Assembly: GCA_016716835.1 (NCBI GenBank)
Contig: JADJUW010000001.1
Span: forward strand, 930,001 to 994,000
DNA from: Myxococcales bacterium
GTDB taxonomy: Bacteria; Myxococcota_A; Polyangia; Haliangiales; Haliangiaceae
Reading direction: 5' to 3'
DNA: 64,000 bases
The translations under genes and the position numbers were made by a program. Under the pieces are notes generated by a model. It was not told the origin of the DNA, ran no database searches, and saw only the letters and a program-made list of their open reading frames with translations. Positions 34,770 to 43,114 of this stretch are shown piece after piece; position 1 is the first letter of the stretch; every line of letters starts with the position of its first letter.

Positions 34770-35732
34770 ATGCCGGCCGCGCAAGGAATGCAGCACGAGG
34801 AGCAAGCCTTGCTGCAGCTGGCCGCTATGGAGGCCAAGCTAAAGCAGGGGTCGCGCGATGCGCTAGGCCTTGCGGCAGGCGCCACGCCCGAGGCGACGCG
34901 CAAGGCGTTTCTCGAGCTAACCAAGCAGTATCATCCCAATCGCTTTGCCCGTTTCTCAGCGGCAACCCAGCGCCGCGCCAATACCGTGTTCGTGGCGATC
35001 AAGCGCGCGCACGATGATTTAATGAAAGGCGCACGCGGCGCTAGCAGCTTGCCGCCGCCGCGCGAAGGCGCGGCTGGCGAGCGTCCGTCACTTGCGTCCG
35101 TGTTGCGCACCGGCACGCCCTCAATGGCGCCGCCAACAGGCCGTCCCAGCGGCCCGATGCCTCATCCGTCGCAGCCCATCGAAGTCGCCGCCGCTGCACG
35201 CTCGCGGCGCCCCTCGGCGGTGCCGCAATGGTTGCCGCACGGCACCCGCGCGCGCACGACGAGTTCGCCGCAGCCGCAAGGACAACCTCAATCTGGGGCT
35301 GCGCCATCGCGGCCATCCGTGCAGGTCGCGACGACGCCGACCGCCGTCACCGCCCCGCCAAAGGCTGCGACATCGACGGCGCAACCAGGACCTGGCACGT
35401 CCAAGGCCGCCACGCCGACAGCGAAGGCGGTGGCGCCCAAGTCACCGGAAGACGTCAAATTCGACGCCGCGAAGCTGGCGATTAATCAACAGCGCTGGAC
35501 CGATGCCGACGTGCTGCTGGGCGAGCTAGCCGTTGCCCAGCCGATGGAAAAGAAATTTCGCGTCTTTCGCCATTTTGTCCGCGGCAGGCAAGCCCAAGAG
35601 GAGAACCGCATCGCCGACGCGCGGCAAGAATACGAGCGCGCACTGAGCCTCGACGCCACCTTCGCGTCGGCGCGTATCGCGCTAGGCCAGCTCCCGGCCC
35701 CAGGGTTTCTCGGGCGCTTATTCAAACGCTAG
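34770..35732 (+). CDS. J-domain-like protein with HPN motif and C-terminal TPR
   Basis: From ATG 34770 the product has 320 residues. About residues 28-90 form a J-like domain (DALGLAAGATPEATRKAFLELTKQYHPNRFARFSAATQRRANTVFVAIKRAHDDLMKG). The catalytic HPD tripeptide is HPN here (55-57), a change seen in several myxobacterial J-like proteins that should weaken Hsp70 ATPase stimulation. A Pro/Ala/Ser-rich linker of about 130 residues leads to a C-terminal TPR-like part (DAKLAINQQRWTDADVLLGELAVAQP, IADARQEYERALSLDATFASARIAL). The DnaK-like gene starts 359 bases downstream, beyond two palindromic elements; a functional pairing is inferred. The stop TAG lies at the edge of the first element. Confidence 0.82.
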   Translation: MPAAQGMQHEEQALLQLAAMEAKLKQGSRDALGLAAGATPEATRKAFLELTKQYHPNRFARFSAATQRRANTVFVAIKRAHDDLMKGARGASSLPPPREGAAGERPSLASVLRTGTPSMAPPTGRPSGPMPHPSQPIEVAAAARSRRPSAVPQWLPHGTRARTTSSPQPQGQPQSGAAPSRPSVQVATTPTAVTAPPKAATSTAQPGPGTSKAATPTAKAVAPKSPEDVKFDAAKLAINQQRWTDADVLLGELAVAQPMEKKFRVFRHFVRGRQAQEENRIADARQEYERALSLDATFASARIALGQLPAPGFLGRLFKR

Positions 35733-35890
35733 TGCTCTGTCCCAACGAAGATGAGCCGGTATGCGCCGGACTGGTCGCTGAGGCCGAGGCGCGCTGACCG
35801 AGTTTGGGTGGTTCCAAATGAGGGAAGCGCAACGATGGGATCGGCGGCCAGGGCAAGCAGAGGGGCTCATCTTCGTTGGGAAAGAGCACT
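35731..35890. repeat. 160-bp palindromic element, unit 1
   Basis: 27-base arms (35731-35757 and 35864-35890) are complementary at 26 of 27 positions and begin AGTGCTCTGT. TA dinucleotides sit at both edges (35730-35731 and 35890-35891), as after Tc1/IS630-type insertion. A core with a small inner hairpin (TTTGG...CCAAA near 35803-35818) is shared, in the opposite orientation, with unit 2. No coding frame is apparent. Confidence 0.8.
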
Positions 35891-36050
35891 AGTGCTCTGT
35901 TTCATAAGTTCTGAGCCCCCCTGCTTGGTCTGCCGCCCGAATGCCGGCGTAGCTCGTCGGTTGTTTGGAACCACCAAACGCCCTCCTCGCGCCTTGGCCT
36001 CGGACGCCATCCCGGCGCATGGTAGCTCACAACTTATGAAACAGAGCACT
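35891..36050. repeat. 160-bp palindromic element, unit 2 (inverted relative of unit 1)
   Basis: Arms 35891-35916 and 36025-36050 are complementary at 25 of 26 positions. Read on the minus strand it aligns with unit 1 end to end over the same 160 bases (ATGCGCCGG at offset 31, GAGGCC.AGGCGCG, TGGTTCCAAA), but arm positions 11-21 are almost wholly different while still self-complementary. It ends with TA at 36050-36051, 40 bases before the DnaK-like start. Confidence 0.8.
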
Positions 36051-36090
36051 AGGCTATATTCCGATCCCGGGTCGGTGCTAGCTTCGCTGC

Positions 36091-37647
36091 ATGGGCAAGA
36101 TACTGGGGATCGACCTCGGTACCACGAATTCGTGCATCTCCGTTCTCGACGGCACGAATCCGACGGTGATTCATAATCAAGAGGGTGGGCGCACGACGCC
36201 CTCGATGGTGTCGTGGACGGCGGATGGCGATGTCGTGGTCGGCGCGGCGTCCAAGCGGCAGATGGTGACCAATCCTCGGCGAACGGTATTTGGCGTCAAG
36301 CGTCTCATCGGCGCCAAAATGACCGATCCGCAAGTGGCGGAGCTGGTCTCGACGATGCCGTATCAAATCGTCGCGGCGACCAACGGCGATGCGCGCGTTA
36401 GCATCGAAGGCCAACTCTACTCGGCGCAAGAAATCTCGGCGCACGTGCTCAATAAGCTGCGGCAGGTTGCCGAAGAATATTTGGGTGAGGCCGTCACCGA
36501 GGCGGTCATCACCGTTCCCGCGTATTTCGACGATGTCCAGCGCCAAGCAACGCGCGATGCTGGCGCCATCGCGGGCCTCACGGTGCGCGCGATTCTTAAC
36601 GAACCAACCGCGGCCGCGCTGGCGTATGGCGTTGGGCAAAAGGATCAACGCGTCGCGGTGTTTGACCTCGGCGGCGGCACCTTTGACATTTCGGTGCTCG
36701 CCATCGAAGGCGGCGTGTTTCAGGTGCTGTCGACCTATGGCGACACGCAGCTTGGCGGCGACGATTTCGATCGCCACATCATCGAATTTCTCGCGAGCGA
36801 ATTTTTATCGGAGCATGGGATCGACTTGCGCAAGGAGCCTGCTGCGCTACAGCGCCTGAAGGAAGCCGCCGAGCGCGCGAAGGTCGAATTGTCGTCGAGC
36901 ATGCACACCGATATCAATCTGCCGTTTCTCGCCGTGGGGCCAAACGGCCCGATGCATATGCAACGCGACATGGGGCGAGGCGAGCTCGAGCGCATATGTA
37001 AAGACTTATTGGCAAGGCTGGAGCAGCCATGCCAAGAGGCGCTCAAGGCGGCGCGCTGCACGGCCGCCGATATCGACCAGGTGCTGCTAGTTGGCGGCAT
37101 GTCGCGCATGCCTGCGGTGCAAGAGCAGGTGATCCGCATCTTTGGTAAGGCGCCATCGAAGGGCGTTAACCCCGACGAAATCGTCGCCATGGGCGCCGCC
37201 ATTCACAGCGGCATCTTGGGCGGCGAAATCCAAGAGGTGACGCTGCTCGACGTGACGCCGCACAACCTGGGTGTGCGCGTCGCCGGCGACAAGATGTCGG
37301 TGCTAATTCCAGCCAACACCAGCATCCCGCATAGCGAGAGTAAGACGTTTATGACCGCGGCCGACAATCAGACCTTTGTCGCCATTGAGATCTACCAAGG
37401 GCCCAACGATGCGGCTTCGAAAAACCGCCACCTGGGACGGTTTACGCTCGGCGGCTTGCCGGAGGCGGCCAAGGGGCAAGTTCGCGTCGACGTCGAGTTT
37501 ATGGTGAATGCCGACGGCATCGTCGAGGTCGCGGCGAAGAACCGGGCGACCGGCATTTCAACGTCGATGAAGGTCGAGATGACCAGCGGCCTGGAGCAGT
37601 CCGAGGTTGAACGCCTCGCCGAGTCCTTCAAGGGCCGTCGGGCGTAG
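36091..37647 (+). CDS. DnaK-like Hsp70 paralogue, lid-less
   Basis: The protein has 518 residues, against about 610-640 for DnaK. The nucleotide-binding domain is intact: GIDLGTTNSCISV (phosphate 1), VITVPAYFDDVQRQATRDAG (connect 1), DLGGGTFDISVL (phosphate 2), LLVGGMSRMPAV (adenosine). The beta-sandwich substrate domain is present (TLLDVTPHNLGVRVAG, IEIYQGP, GRFTLGGLP). The sequence stops shortly after it (QSEVERLAESFKGRRA), so the alpha-helical lid is missing. It is a specialised Hsp70 of the kind that is multiplied in myxobacteria. The neighbouring HPN-type J-like protein is a candidate partner. No grpE or dnaJ is nearby. Confidence 0.92.
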   Translation: MGKILGIDLGTTNSCISVLDGTNPTVIHNQEGGRTTPSMVSWTADGDVVVGAASKRQMVTNPRRTVFGVKRLIGAKMTDPQVAELVSTMPYQIVAATNGDARVSIEGQLYSAQEISAHVLNKLRQVAEEYLGEAVTEAVITVPAYFDDVQRQATRDAGAIAGLTVRAILNEPTAAALAYGVGQKDQRVAVFDLGGGTFDISVLAIEGGVFQVLSTYGDTQLGGDDFDRHIIEFLASEFLSEHGIDLRKEPAALQRLKEAAERAKVELSSSMHTDINLPFLAVGPNGPMHMQRDMGRGELERICKDLLARLEQPCQEALKAARCTAADIDQVLLVGGMSRMPAVQEQVIRIFGKAPSKGVNPDEIVAMGAAIHSGILGGEIQEVTLLDVTPHNLGVRVAGDKMSVLIPANTSIPHSESKTFMTAADNQTFVAIEIYQGPNDAASKNRHLGRFTLGGLPEAAKGQVRVDVEFMVNADGIVEVAAKNRATGISTSMKVEMTSGLEQSEVERLAESFKGRRA

Positions 37648-37746
37648 TCACCGCGCCTCGTAGTTCAGCCCGCTCAGTCATTGGTGTCCGCCCAGTCTCC
37701 CGTGGAGGCGAGCAGACAGATGCCGTAGAGATCGTAACGATTTCGT

Positions 37747-37815
37747 TATCTTATGTAAACTGGCCAGGGCCTTGCTGCTGCGGTTGGCAAGGCCCTGGCC
37801 AGTTTACATAAGATA
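37747..37815. repeat. Perfect 28-bp hairpin
   Basis: Arms 37747-37774 and 37788-37815 are exact reverse complements with a 13-base loop (37775-37787). It lies 100 bases after the DnaK-like stop and 83 bases before the tRNA-Arg 3' end. A run of T does not follow, so it is not a standard intrinsic terminator. Perfect arms point to a recent origin or to strong selection on the structure. Confidence 0.85.
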
Positions 37816-37898
37816 GATTCTGCGACATTTCGATTTAGCCGGAGGGGATGCCCTGGCCTGGCAAAGTGCGCTCCCCCGGCGCCAGTTCACGCAACTTG

Positions 37899-37972
37899 TG
37901 ATCCCAACAAGAATCGAACTTGTGACCTACGATTTAGGAAACCGTTGCTCTATCCAACTGAGCTATGGGACC
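37899..37972 (-). tRNA. tRNA-Arg (anticodon CCT)
   Basis: On the minus strand: acceptor GGTCCCA/TGGGATC with one G-T pair, D arm GCTC AGTTGGATA GAGC, anticodon stem ACGGT/ATCGT with loop TTCCTAA (anticodon CCT), variable loop AGGTC, T arm ACAAG/CTTGT with TTCGATT, discriminator A. CCA is not encoded. Confidence 0.95.
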
Positions 37973-38046
37973 GGCGCGCTAATCGTGCCGACGATCGAGC
38001 GCGTGCGCAAGGTTGCGCGGCAGCTCTGGCGAGGCATACTGGTTAC

Positions 38047-38643
38047 ATGAAGCAGACCCCATTGTTCCTCTCATGTTGCGCCGTGCTGGCGGCCATAGCC
38101 TTCGCGGGCTGCGCGTCGAAATCAGCTCCGGTGACGACGCCGGTGACGCCTGAGGCGCCGCCCCCTGCCGAGCCGGTTTTTGAAGTCACCGTCCCCCTGC
38201 TGGCGCGCAGCGGCTCGGCGGTGTCGGGCACCGTGGCGTTTCGCGAATCGGCTGGCTCGGTCGCGGTAAAGCTTGCGCTTGCTGGCGTCACGCCAGGCCT
38301 GCACGGCTTTCACGTCCACGAGGTTGGCGACTGCAGCGCCCCCGATGGCACCAGCGCCGGAGGCCATTTTAATCCGCACGGCGCCAACCACGGCGCTTCC
38401 GACGTTGAGGCGCGCCACGCTGGCGACATGGGCAATGTCGAGGCAGACGCCGCCGGCAACGTGACCGCCGAGTTGACCATCACCGGCATCACGCTCACGC
38501 CCGGCCTGCCGCATTCCATCGGCGGCCGTTCGCTCATCCTGCATGCTGCGCCCGACGACTACGTTACGCAACCCACCGGCAACGCCGGCGCCCGCATCGG
38601 CTGCGGCGTCATTGACCAGTCGCTTGTTATCGAAACGAAGTAA
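38047..38643 (+). CDS. sodC: Cu/Zn superoxide dismutase, lipoprotein form
   Basis: The 198-residue protein has a lipobox Cys at position 22 (AIAFAGC) and a Pro-rich linker, then the SodC fold. Metal ligands are visible in GFHVHEVGDC (two His, and the first disulphide Cys), GGHFNPHGANHG (bridging and zinc His), RHAGDMGNVEADAAGNV (zinc His and Asp), PHSIGGRSLILHAAPDDY (copper His) and the second Cys in GARIGCGVI. It destroys superoxide in the periplasm or at the outer membrane. ATG 38047 is chosen because it begins the signal peptide. Confidence 0.95.
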   Translation: MKQTPLFLSCCAVLAAIAFAGCASKSAPVTTPVTPEAPPPAEPVFEVTVPLLARSGSAVSGTVAFRESAGSVAVKLALAGVTPGLHGFHVHEVGDCSAPDGTSAGGHFNPHGANHGASDVEARHAGDMGNVEADAAGNVTAELTITGITLTPGLPHSIGGRSLILHAAPDDYVTQPTGNAGARIGCGVIDQSLVIETK

Positions 38644-38650
38644 TACGCGC

Positions 38651-39037
38651 TTATTTAACGGCGGCGAGGCAGGCCTCTAGGTCGCCGCACGAGCCGCCGG
38701 CGTGATGCGCCGCGAGGCAGGTCTGCCAGCCGGTGAGCTTGGCGGTGTTGTCGCCGACTTCTCTGCGGCAAGCGTGAAACATGGTCTTGGTGTGTTCGGC
38801 GGCGACGCGCTCGGTTTCTTCGGGCGACAGCTTTTCGTCGGCGGTTGCCGCGTCGGCGAGCGCGCAATCGGTGATGGCGGGCGCGAGCTGGGCGCACATC
38901 TTGTCGGTCGGCGCCCCCTCGCTGGCCGCGGGCGCAGGCTCGGCGGTCTTGGGCTCCGATTTCTTGCTGCACGCGGAGCCAAGCAGGGCGATGGCGAGGC
39001 AAAAGGGCGTGAGCGCGGCGCGATGGAGAAGCTTCAT
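38651..39037 (-). CDS. Small Cys-containing lipoprotein
   Basis: The protein has 128 residues. A signal peptide with lipobox (ALLGSAC) and a Lys/Glu/Pro linker precede a helical domain of about 85 residues holding six Cys (KMCAQLA, TDCALAD, FHACRREV, QTCLAAHH, GSCGDLEACLAAV). These are probably paired as disulphides outside the cytoplasm. The spacing recalls small Cys-rich lipoproteins common in Myxococcota. It is convergent with sodC, with only 7 bases between the stops. Function unknown. Confidence 0.75.
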   Translation of the reverse strand: MKLLHRAALTPFCLAIALLGSACSKKSEPKTAEPAPAASEGAPTDKMCAQLAPAITDCALADAATADEKLSPEETERVAAEHTKTMFHACRREVGDNTAKLTGWQTCLAAHHAGGSCGDLEACLAAVK

Positions 39038-39090
39038 GAGGGCACTTTAAGCGACCCCACTGCCCTTCTCAATGGCTATATATATGATGA

Positions 39091-40389
39091 TTAGCGTCGC
39101 TTGGGCCGCGGTGCTGACGCGGCGGCTTTGGTTTTAGCCGGCGGCCGGCGGCTGACCTCGGTGAGGATCGCGTGGGCGATTTCGCGCTTGCTGGCCAGCG
39201 GCACGGCCGTGGTGCCGCGCGGCGAAACCACGATGACGCGGTTGGTGTCGACGCCAAACCCGGCGTCGGGCTGGCTGACGTCGTTGGCGACGATATAGTC
39301 GCAGCCCTTGCCGGTAAGCTTTTGTTTCGCGGCAGCCACCAGGTTGCTGGTTTCGGCGGCAAAGCCGACGAGCACGGGCCGCGGCGAGGAGCCTTTTCGC
39401 GACGCCAACGCGCCCAGCGACGCCAGAATATCGCGATTTTGTACCAGCGGCAGCGCCATGGTTTTGCCAAGCGCGCCGCGCTTTTGTTTTTCGCGCGCGG
39501 GGGCTTTGACGCGAAAATCGGCAACCGCCGCCGCCATAATGACGACGTCCGCGCCTGGCGCCTCGGCGTGAATGGCTACGTCCATCTCCTGCGCGGTTTG
39601 CACGTCGATGCGCGCGATATCAGGTGACAGCGAAAGTCCGGTCGGACCAGCGATCACGGTAACGCTCGCACCGCGTTGCGCCGCGGCCTCGGCGAGCGCA
39701 AAGCCCATCTTGCCGGTCGACTTGTTGCTGAGAAAGCGCACCGCGTCGATCGGCTCATGGGTGGGGCCGGCGCTCACTAAAATCCGCCGCCCGACCAGAT
39801 CCTTAGCGGCGAGCAAGCGCTCGGCCGCATGCGCAATCATGTCTGGATCGGCGAGGCGCCCCCTGCCGGTCCAGCCGCAGGCCAAAAAGCCGCTGTCGGG
39901 GCCGACAAAGGCGACATGCGGCCGCAGGCGCTCGACGTTGGCCGCAACCATCGGGTGCTGCCACATATTTACGTTCATCGACGGCGCGACCAACGTTGGC
40001 GCCTTGGTCGCCAGCCAGCACGCGGTGAGCGCGTCGGTCGCCATGCCAGCGGCCATGCGCGCCAGCAAGTTCGCGGTCGCCGGCGCGATGATCATTAAGT
40101 CTGCCTGATCGGCGAGCGAGATGTGGCCGATGGTCGATTCTTGTTCGAGGCTAAACAAGTCGGTGAACACCGCGTGGCCGGTGAGCGCCTGAAAGGTTAA
40201 GGGCTGGACAAACTTTTGCGCGCCGGGCGTCATGACGACGCGCACCTTGGCGTCGGCCTTGATCAGCAGGCGCACCAGCTCGCACGCCTTATACGCCGCG
40301 ATGCCGCCGCCGACGCCGACGACCACGGTCTTGCCGCGCAAGGGAAAGGCCAGCGAGCCGGCCGACGAGTTGGTTGTTGGGCTGGTCAT
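39091..40389 (-). CDS. coaBC: Bifunctional CoaBC: phosphopantothenoylcysteine synthetase/decarboxylase
   Basis: This enzyme performs steps 2 and 3 of CoA synthesis. From ATG 40389 (432 residues), the CoaC flavin decarboxylase half shows VGVGGGIAAYKACELVRLL, the PATAN loop (IIAPATANLLARMAAG), PSMNVNMWQHP and the active-site Cys in GFLACGWTGRGRL. The CoaB half begins GRRILVSAGPTHEPIDAVRFLSNKSTGKMG and contains ADFRVK and the CTP-binding end. The start overlaps the stop of the aldehyde dehydrogenase gene (ATGA), making it the last gene of a four-gene coupled operon, an unusual setting; dut or dfp-rpoZ neighbours are more common. Confidence 0.96.
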   Translation of the reverse strand: MTSPTTNSSAGSLAFPLRGKTVVVGVGGGIAAYKACELVRLLIKADAKVRVVMTPGAQKFVQPLTFQALTGHAVFTDLFSLEQESTIGHISLADQADLMIIAPATANLLARMAAGMATDALTACWLATKAPTLVAPSMNVNMWQHPMVAANVERLRPHVAFVGPDSGFLACGWTGRGRLADPDMIAHAAERLLAAKDLVGRRILVSAGPTHEPIDAVRFLSNKSTGKMGFALAEAAAQRGASVTVIAGPTGLSLSPDIARIDVQTAQEMDVAIHAEAPGADVVIMAAAVADFRVKAPAREKQKRGALGKTMALPLVQNRDILASLGALASRKGSSPRPVLVGFAAETSNLVAAAKQKLTGKGCDYIVANDVSQPDAGFGVDTNRVIVVSPRGTTAVPLASKREIAHAILTEVSRRPPAKTKAAASAPRPKRR

Positions 40390-41786
40390 AGCGGTGCCGC
40401 CTTGGTCGTCGTCGCAATATATTTGAGATAGGTGTAATCGGCTAGCCCGTGGCGTGAGCCTTCGCGGCCGTAGCCCGATTGCTTGATGCCGCCAAACGGC
40501 GCGTGCGGGTTGGAAATGGCGGGTTCGTTGACGCCGAGCATGCCGACGTCGAGGCCGCGCACCAGCGCGCGCTGGCGAGACGCGCTGGTCGTATAGGCAT
40601 AGGCGCATAGCCCGCTGTCGGTGTCGTTCGCCATCGCCAGCGCCTCGGCGTCGCTGCCAAAGCGCGTGACGGCGACCACGGGGCCAAAGATTTCACGCTG
40701 CCATAGCGGCATGCCCGGCGCGACGCCCTCGACGATCATCGGCGCAAAGAACCGCGCTGAGGCATCGGCAGGAAGCTGGCCAAAGCGCAGCGTCGCGCCG
40801 GCGGCAAGCGTTTCGCGCACATGTGAAGCGACGCGCGCTACGGCCTGGGTTGAGATCAGCGGCCCGATATCGGTGCCAGGATCGGCGCCGTTGCCGACGC
40901 GCAGCGCGGCAACCTTGGCGGCCAGCCGCTGCATAAACGCGTCGTAGATGTCCGCGTTTACGAGCAAACGGTTGGCCGCGACGCAGGTCTGCCCGGCGTT
41001 GCGAAACTTCGCCGCCATAAAGCCAGCCACCGCGTCATCGAGGTCCGCATCGGCAAACACCAAAAACGGCGCATTGCCGCCAAGCTCAAGGCTGACGCGC
41101 TTAAGCGATGCCGCAGCGGCCGTGGCCAGGGCGATGCCGACCGCGGTCGAGCCGGTGAAGCTGAGTTTGGCGACGGCGTTGTCCGGCGCCAACAGGGCCT
41201 GGCCGATCGGCGCCGGCGGTCCCGTGACCACCTCAATCACGCCCGGCGGCACGCCAGCCTCGGCGCAGATCGCGGCCAGCGCTAACATAGACAGCGGCGT
41301 TGCCTCGGCGGGCTTGCACACCACGGTGCAGCCCGCGGCCAGCGCGGCGGCGACCTTGCGCCCGGCCATGGCGAGCGGGAAATTCCACGGCGTGATCAGC
41401 GCGCAAACGCCAACCGGCTGCGAGATGACGTGCAGTTGTTGCTCGGGCTTGGGCGCCGGAATCTGCTCGCCATACATGCGCTCGGCCTCGCCGGCAAACC
41501 ACGAAAAGTAATTTGCGGTGTAGCGCACCTCGGCGCGGCTCTCGCGCAACGGTTTGCCCGACTCGGCAGTCATGGTTGCTGCCAACGCCTCGGCGCTAGC
41601 CTCAAGCAAGGCCGCGATCCGTCGCAGCGCCGCCGCTCGCGTCATTTCTGGCGTGTGCCGCCAGGTCGAGAATGCCGCCGCGGCGCGATCGATGGCGCGC
41701 GCGACGTCGTGCGCGTCGTGGCCCTGCGCCTCGCCGATGACCTCGTCGGTGGCGGGATTGTGCACCGCAAAGGTTTTCGCGCTCAT
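40386..41786 (-). CDS. NAD(P)-dependent aldehyde dehydrogenase, succinate-semialdehyde dehydrogenase-like
   Basis: The 466-residue protein has a full ALDH fold. PWNFPLAM binds the cofactor and substrate, VCKPAEATPLSMLALA carries the cofactor-binding Lys, FTGSTAVG is the Rossmann turn, the general base Glu is in SLELGGNAPFLVF, and the catalytic Cys is in NAGQTCVAANR. The ending PFGGIKQSGYGREGSRHGLADYTYLKYI is typical of the GabD/YneI group. It probably oxidises a small semialdehyde such as succinate semialdehyde. It overlaps both neighbours by ATGA, in an operon with an FAD oxidoreductase and CoaBC. Confidence 0.9.
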   Translation of the reverse strand: MSAKTFAVHNPATDEVIGEAQGHDAHDVARAIDRAAAAFSTWRHTPEMTRAAALRRIAALLEASAEALAATMTAESGKPLRESRAEVRYTANYFSWFAGEAERMYGEQIPAPKPEQQLHVISQPVGVCALITPWNFPLAMAGRKVAAALAAGCTVVCKPAEATPLSMLALAAICAEAGVPPGVIEVVTGPPAPIGQALLAPDNAVAKLSFTGSTAVGIALATAAAASLKRVSLELGGNAPFLVFADADLDDAVAGFMAAKFRNAGQTCVAANRLLVNADIYDAFMQRLAAKVAALRVGNGADPGTDIGPLISTQAVARVASHVRETLAAGATLRFGQLPADASARFFAPMIVEGVAPGMPLWQREIFGPVVAVTRFGSDAEALAMANDTDSGLCAYAYTTSASRQRALVRGLDVGMLGVNEPAISNPHAPFGGIKQSGYGREGSRHGLADYTYLKYIATTTKAAPL

Positions 41787-43114
41787 GCTCCCACCTCGTC
41801 GCCGCGCGCGAGCTTGGCTGCCAGCGCCTTGGCCTCAACCAAATTGTCCTCGATCGAACAGTACGTCCACGCGCCGTAGCGGCCGACGCTGTGCACGCCG
41901 TGCGCGGCGAGTTGCGAGATAAGCGCGGCGGCGTGCGATATGGAGGCGCCGCTGATGTGGACGTACGCTGGATCGAGCACCACGTGATGATGCGCCACCA
42001 AGCGGTGGCCCGCGGTGATGCCGAGCGTCGCCAAATCCGCCAAGACGCGCGCCAGCTGCGCCTCGACGTCGATCGGCGCGCCATCGCTCGGCAGGCCAAT
42101 TTCGATGTACAGGCTCATGCGATCGTCGCCGTACATGTTGTCGTACCAGCCGACGCGGTAAAACGAGATGGCGCGATCAGGCACGTAAAGCCAATGCAAG
42201 TCGGGTCGCCCCTTGCGGTCAAAGCCGAGGTTAAAGACCAGCACGCGATTGGCGCTAAAAACCCCAGGCTCGACCTTTAGGCCACACAACGCCGCCAACG
42301 CCGGCAACGGCAATGAACTCGCGAGGTGCCGATACGAAACCGTTCGCTTGGAGGTGACGGCAACCCGCTGCGCGAGATCGACGCGCACCAGCGCTTCATC
42401 GCAATGCAGCGCATCTGGCGGCCGACGATCGTGCAAGGCGCGCACATACTGCACGGCGCCGCCGCGTGGGTAGCGGAAGGTCGCGTTATAGCCAAGTCCG
42501 CCTGCGCCGTCACCTTGCGCGCCGCCGCTGGCGTCACGCGCGATCTGCGCCATCACGTCCGCAAACTCGGTGTGCGGGAAAAACCGTCCCATCGCGTCTG
42601 CATCGAGCTGTTGCAAATCGCAGGCGTATAGCTTTTCATTGTAAGGAATCAAAAAACGCTCCGAGATGGCAGGGCCGTATTGCTGCGCGAGAAAGTCGTA
42701 GAACGAGCCCGCTGCCGCCGTGCCCGCCGCCGGCCGATGATAAAGGTCGGCTAGACATGCCAAGAAATCTTGCCGCGGCAATTGGTGAATATGCCGCTGA
42801 AACGGAAAGTCTACCTCGACGTCGCCGTAGGCGATCTTGGCCTGGCGGACGATGGTGGCCACGCTGCCGGGCGCCATATCGCGGTGAATCCACGCGTCCA
42901 TCTCGGGGTGGCGAAAATGAAAAAAATGCCCGGCGTAATCCCAGGTAAAGCCGTCTTGCACCACCGTCCGGCAGTAGCCGCCGGGTTCGCTCGCCTGCTC
43001 GACAACCTGCACGGTCACCTCGGGCGCGGCCTCGCGCAAAAAGGCGGCAACGCCGAGCCCCGTCATGCCGGCGCCGGCGACCAAGACGTCAACGCCCTGT
43101 ACCGGCGAGGCCAT
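41783..43114 (-). CDS. FAD-dependent oxidoreductase, UDP-galactopyranose-mutase/protoporphyrinogen-oxidase-like
   Basis: The protein has 443 residues. The N-terminal dinucleotide fold DVLVAGAGMTGLGVAAFLRE and the acidic end of the second strand (VVEQASEPGGYCRT) bind FAD. TWDYAGHFFHFRHPEMDAWI and ERFLIPYNEKLYACDLQQLDADAMGRFFP resemble the GALxFFxTNxxxVWxY/YTxKxW regions of UDP-galactopyranose mutases and related LPS-linked flavoproteins. The C-terminal GVHSVGRYGAWTYCSIEDNLVEAKALAAKL is the flavin-contacting GRYGxWxY loop. A redox-neutral sugar isomerase or an amine-oxidase-like activity are both possible. It is coupled at both ends (TAATG upstream, ATGA downstream). Confidence 0.82.
   Translation of the reverse strand: MASPVQGVDVLVAGAGMTGLGVAAFLREAAPEVTVQVVEQASEPGGYCRTVVQDGFTWDYAGHFFHFRHPEMDAWIHRDMAPGSVATIVRQAKIAYGDVEVDFPFQRHIHQLPRQDFLACLADLYHRPAAGTAAAGSFYDFLAQQYGPAISERFLIPYNEKLYACDLQQLDADAMGRFFPHTEFADVMAQIARDASGGAQGDGAGGLGYNATFRYPRGGAVQYVRALHDRRPPDALHCDEALVRVDLAQRVAVTSKRTVSYRHLASSLPLPALAALCGLKVEPGVFSANRVLVFNLGFDRKGRPDLHWLYVPDRAISFYRVGWYDNMYGDDRMSLYIEIGLPSDGAPIDVEAQLARVLADLATLGITAGHRLVAHHHVVLDPAYVHISGASISHAAALISQLAAHGVHSVGRYGAWTYCSIEDNLVEAKALAAKLARGDEVGA

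Noticed and set aside
35731..36050. CRISPR array
   Set aside because: Only two units, inverted to each other, of 160 bases; no short direct repeats or spacers and no cas genes.
37747..37815. Intrinsic terminator of the DnaK-like gene
   Set aside because: No T run after either arm; reported as a hairpin of unknown role instead.
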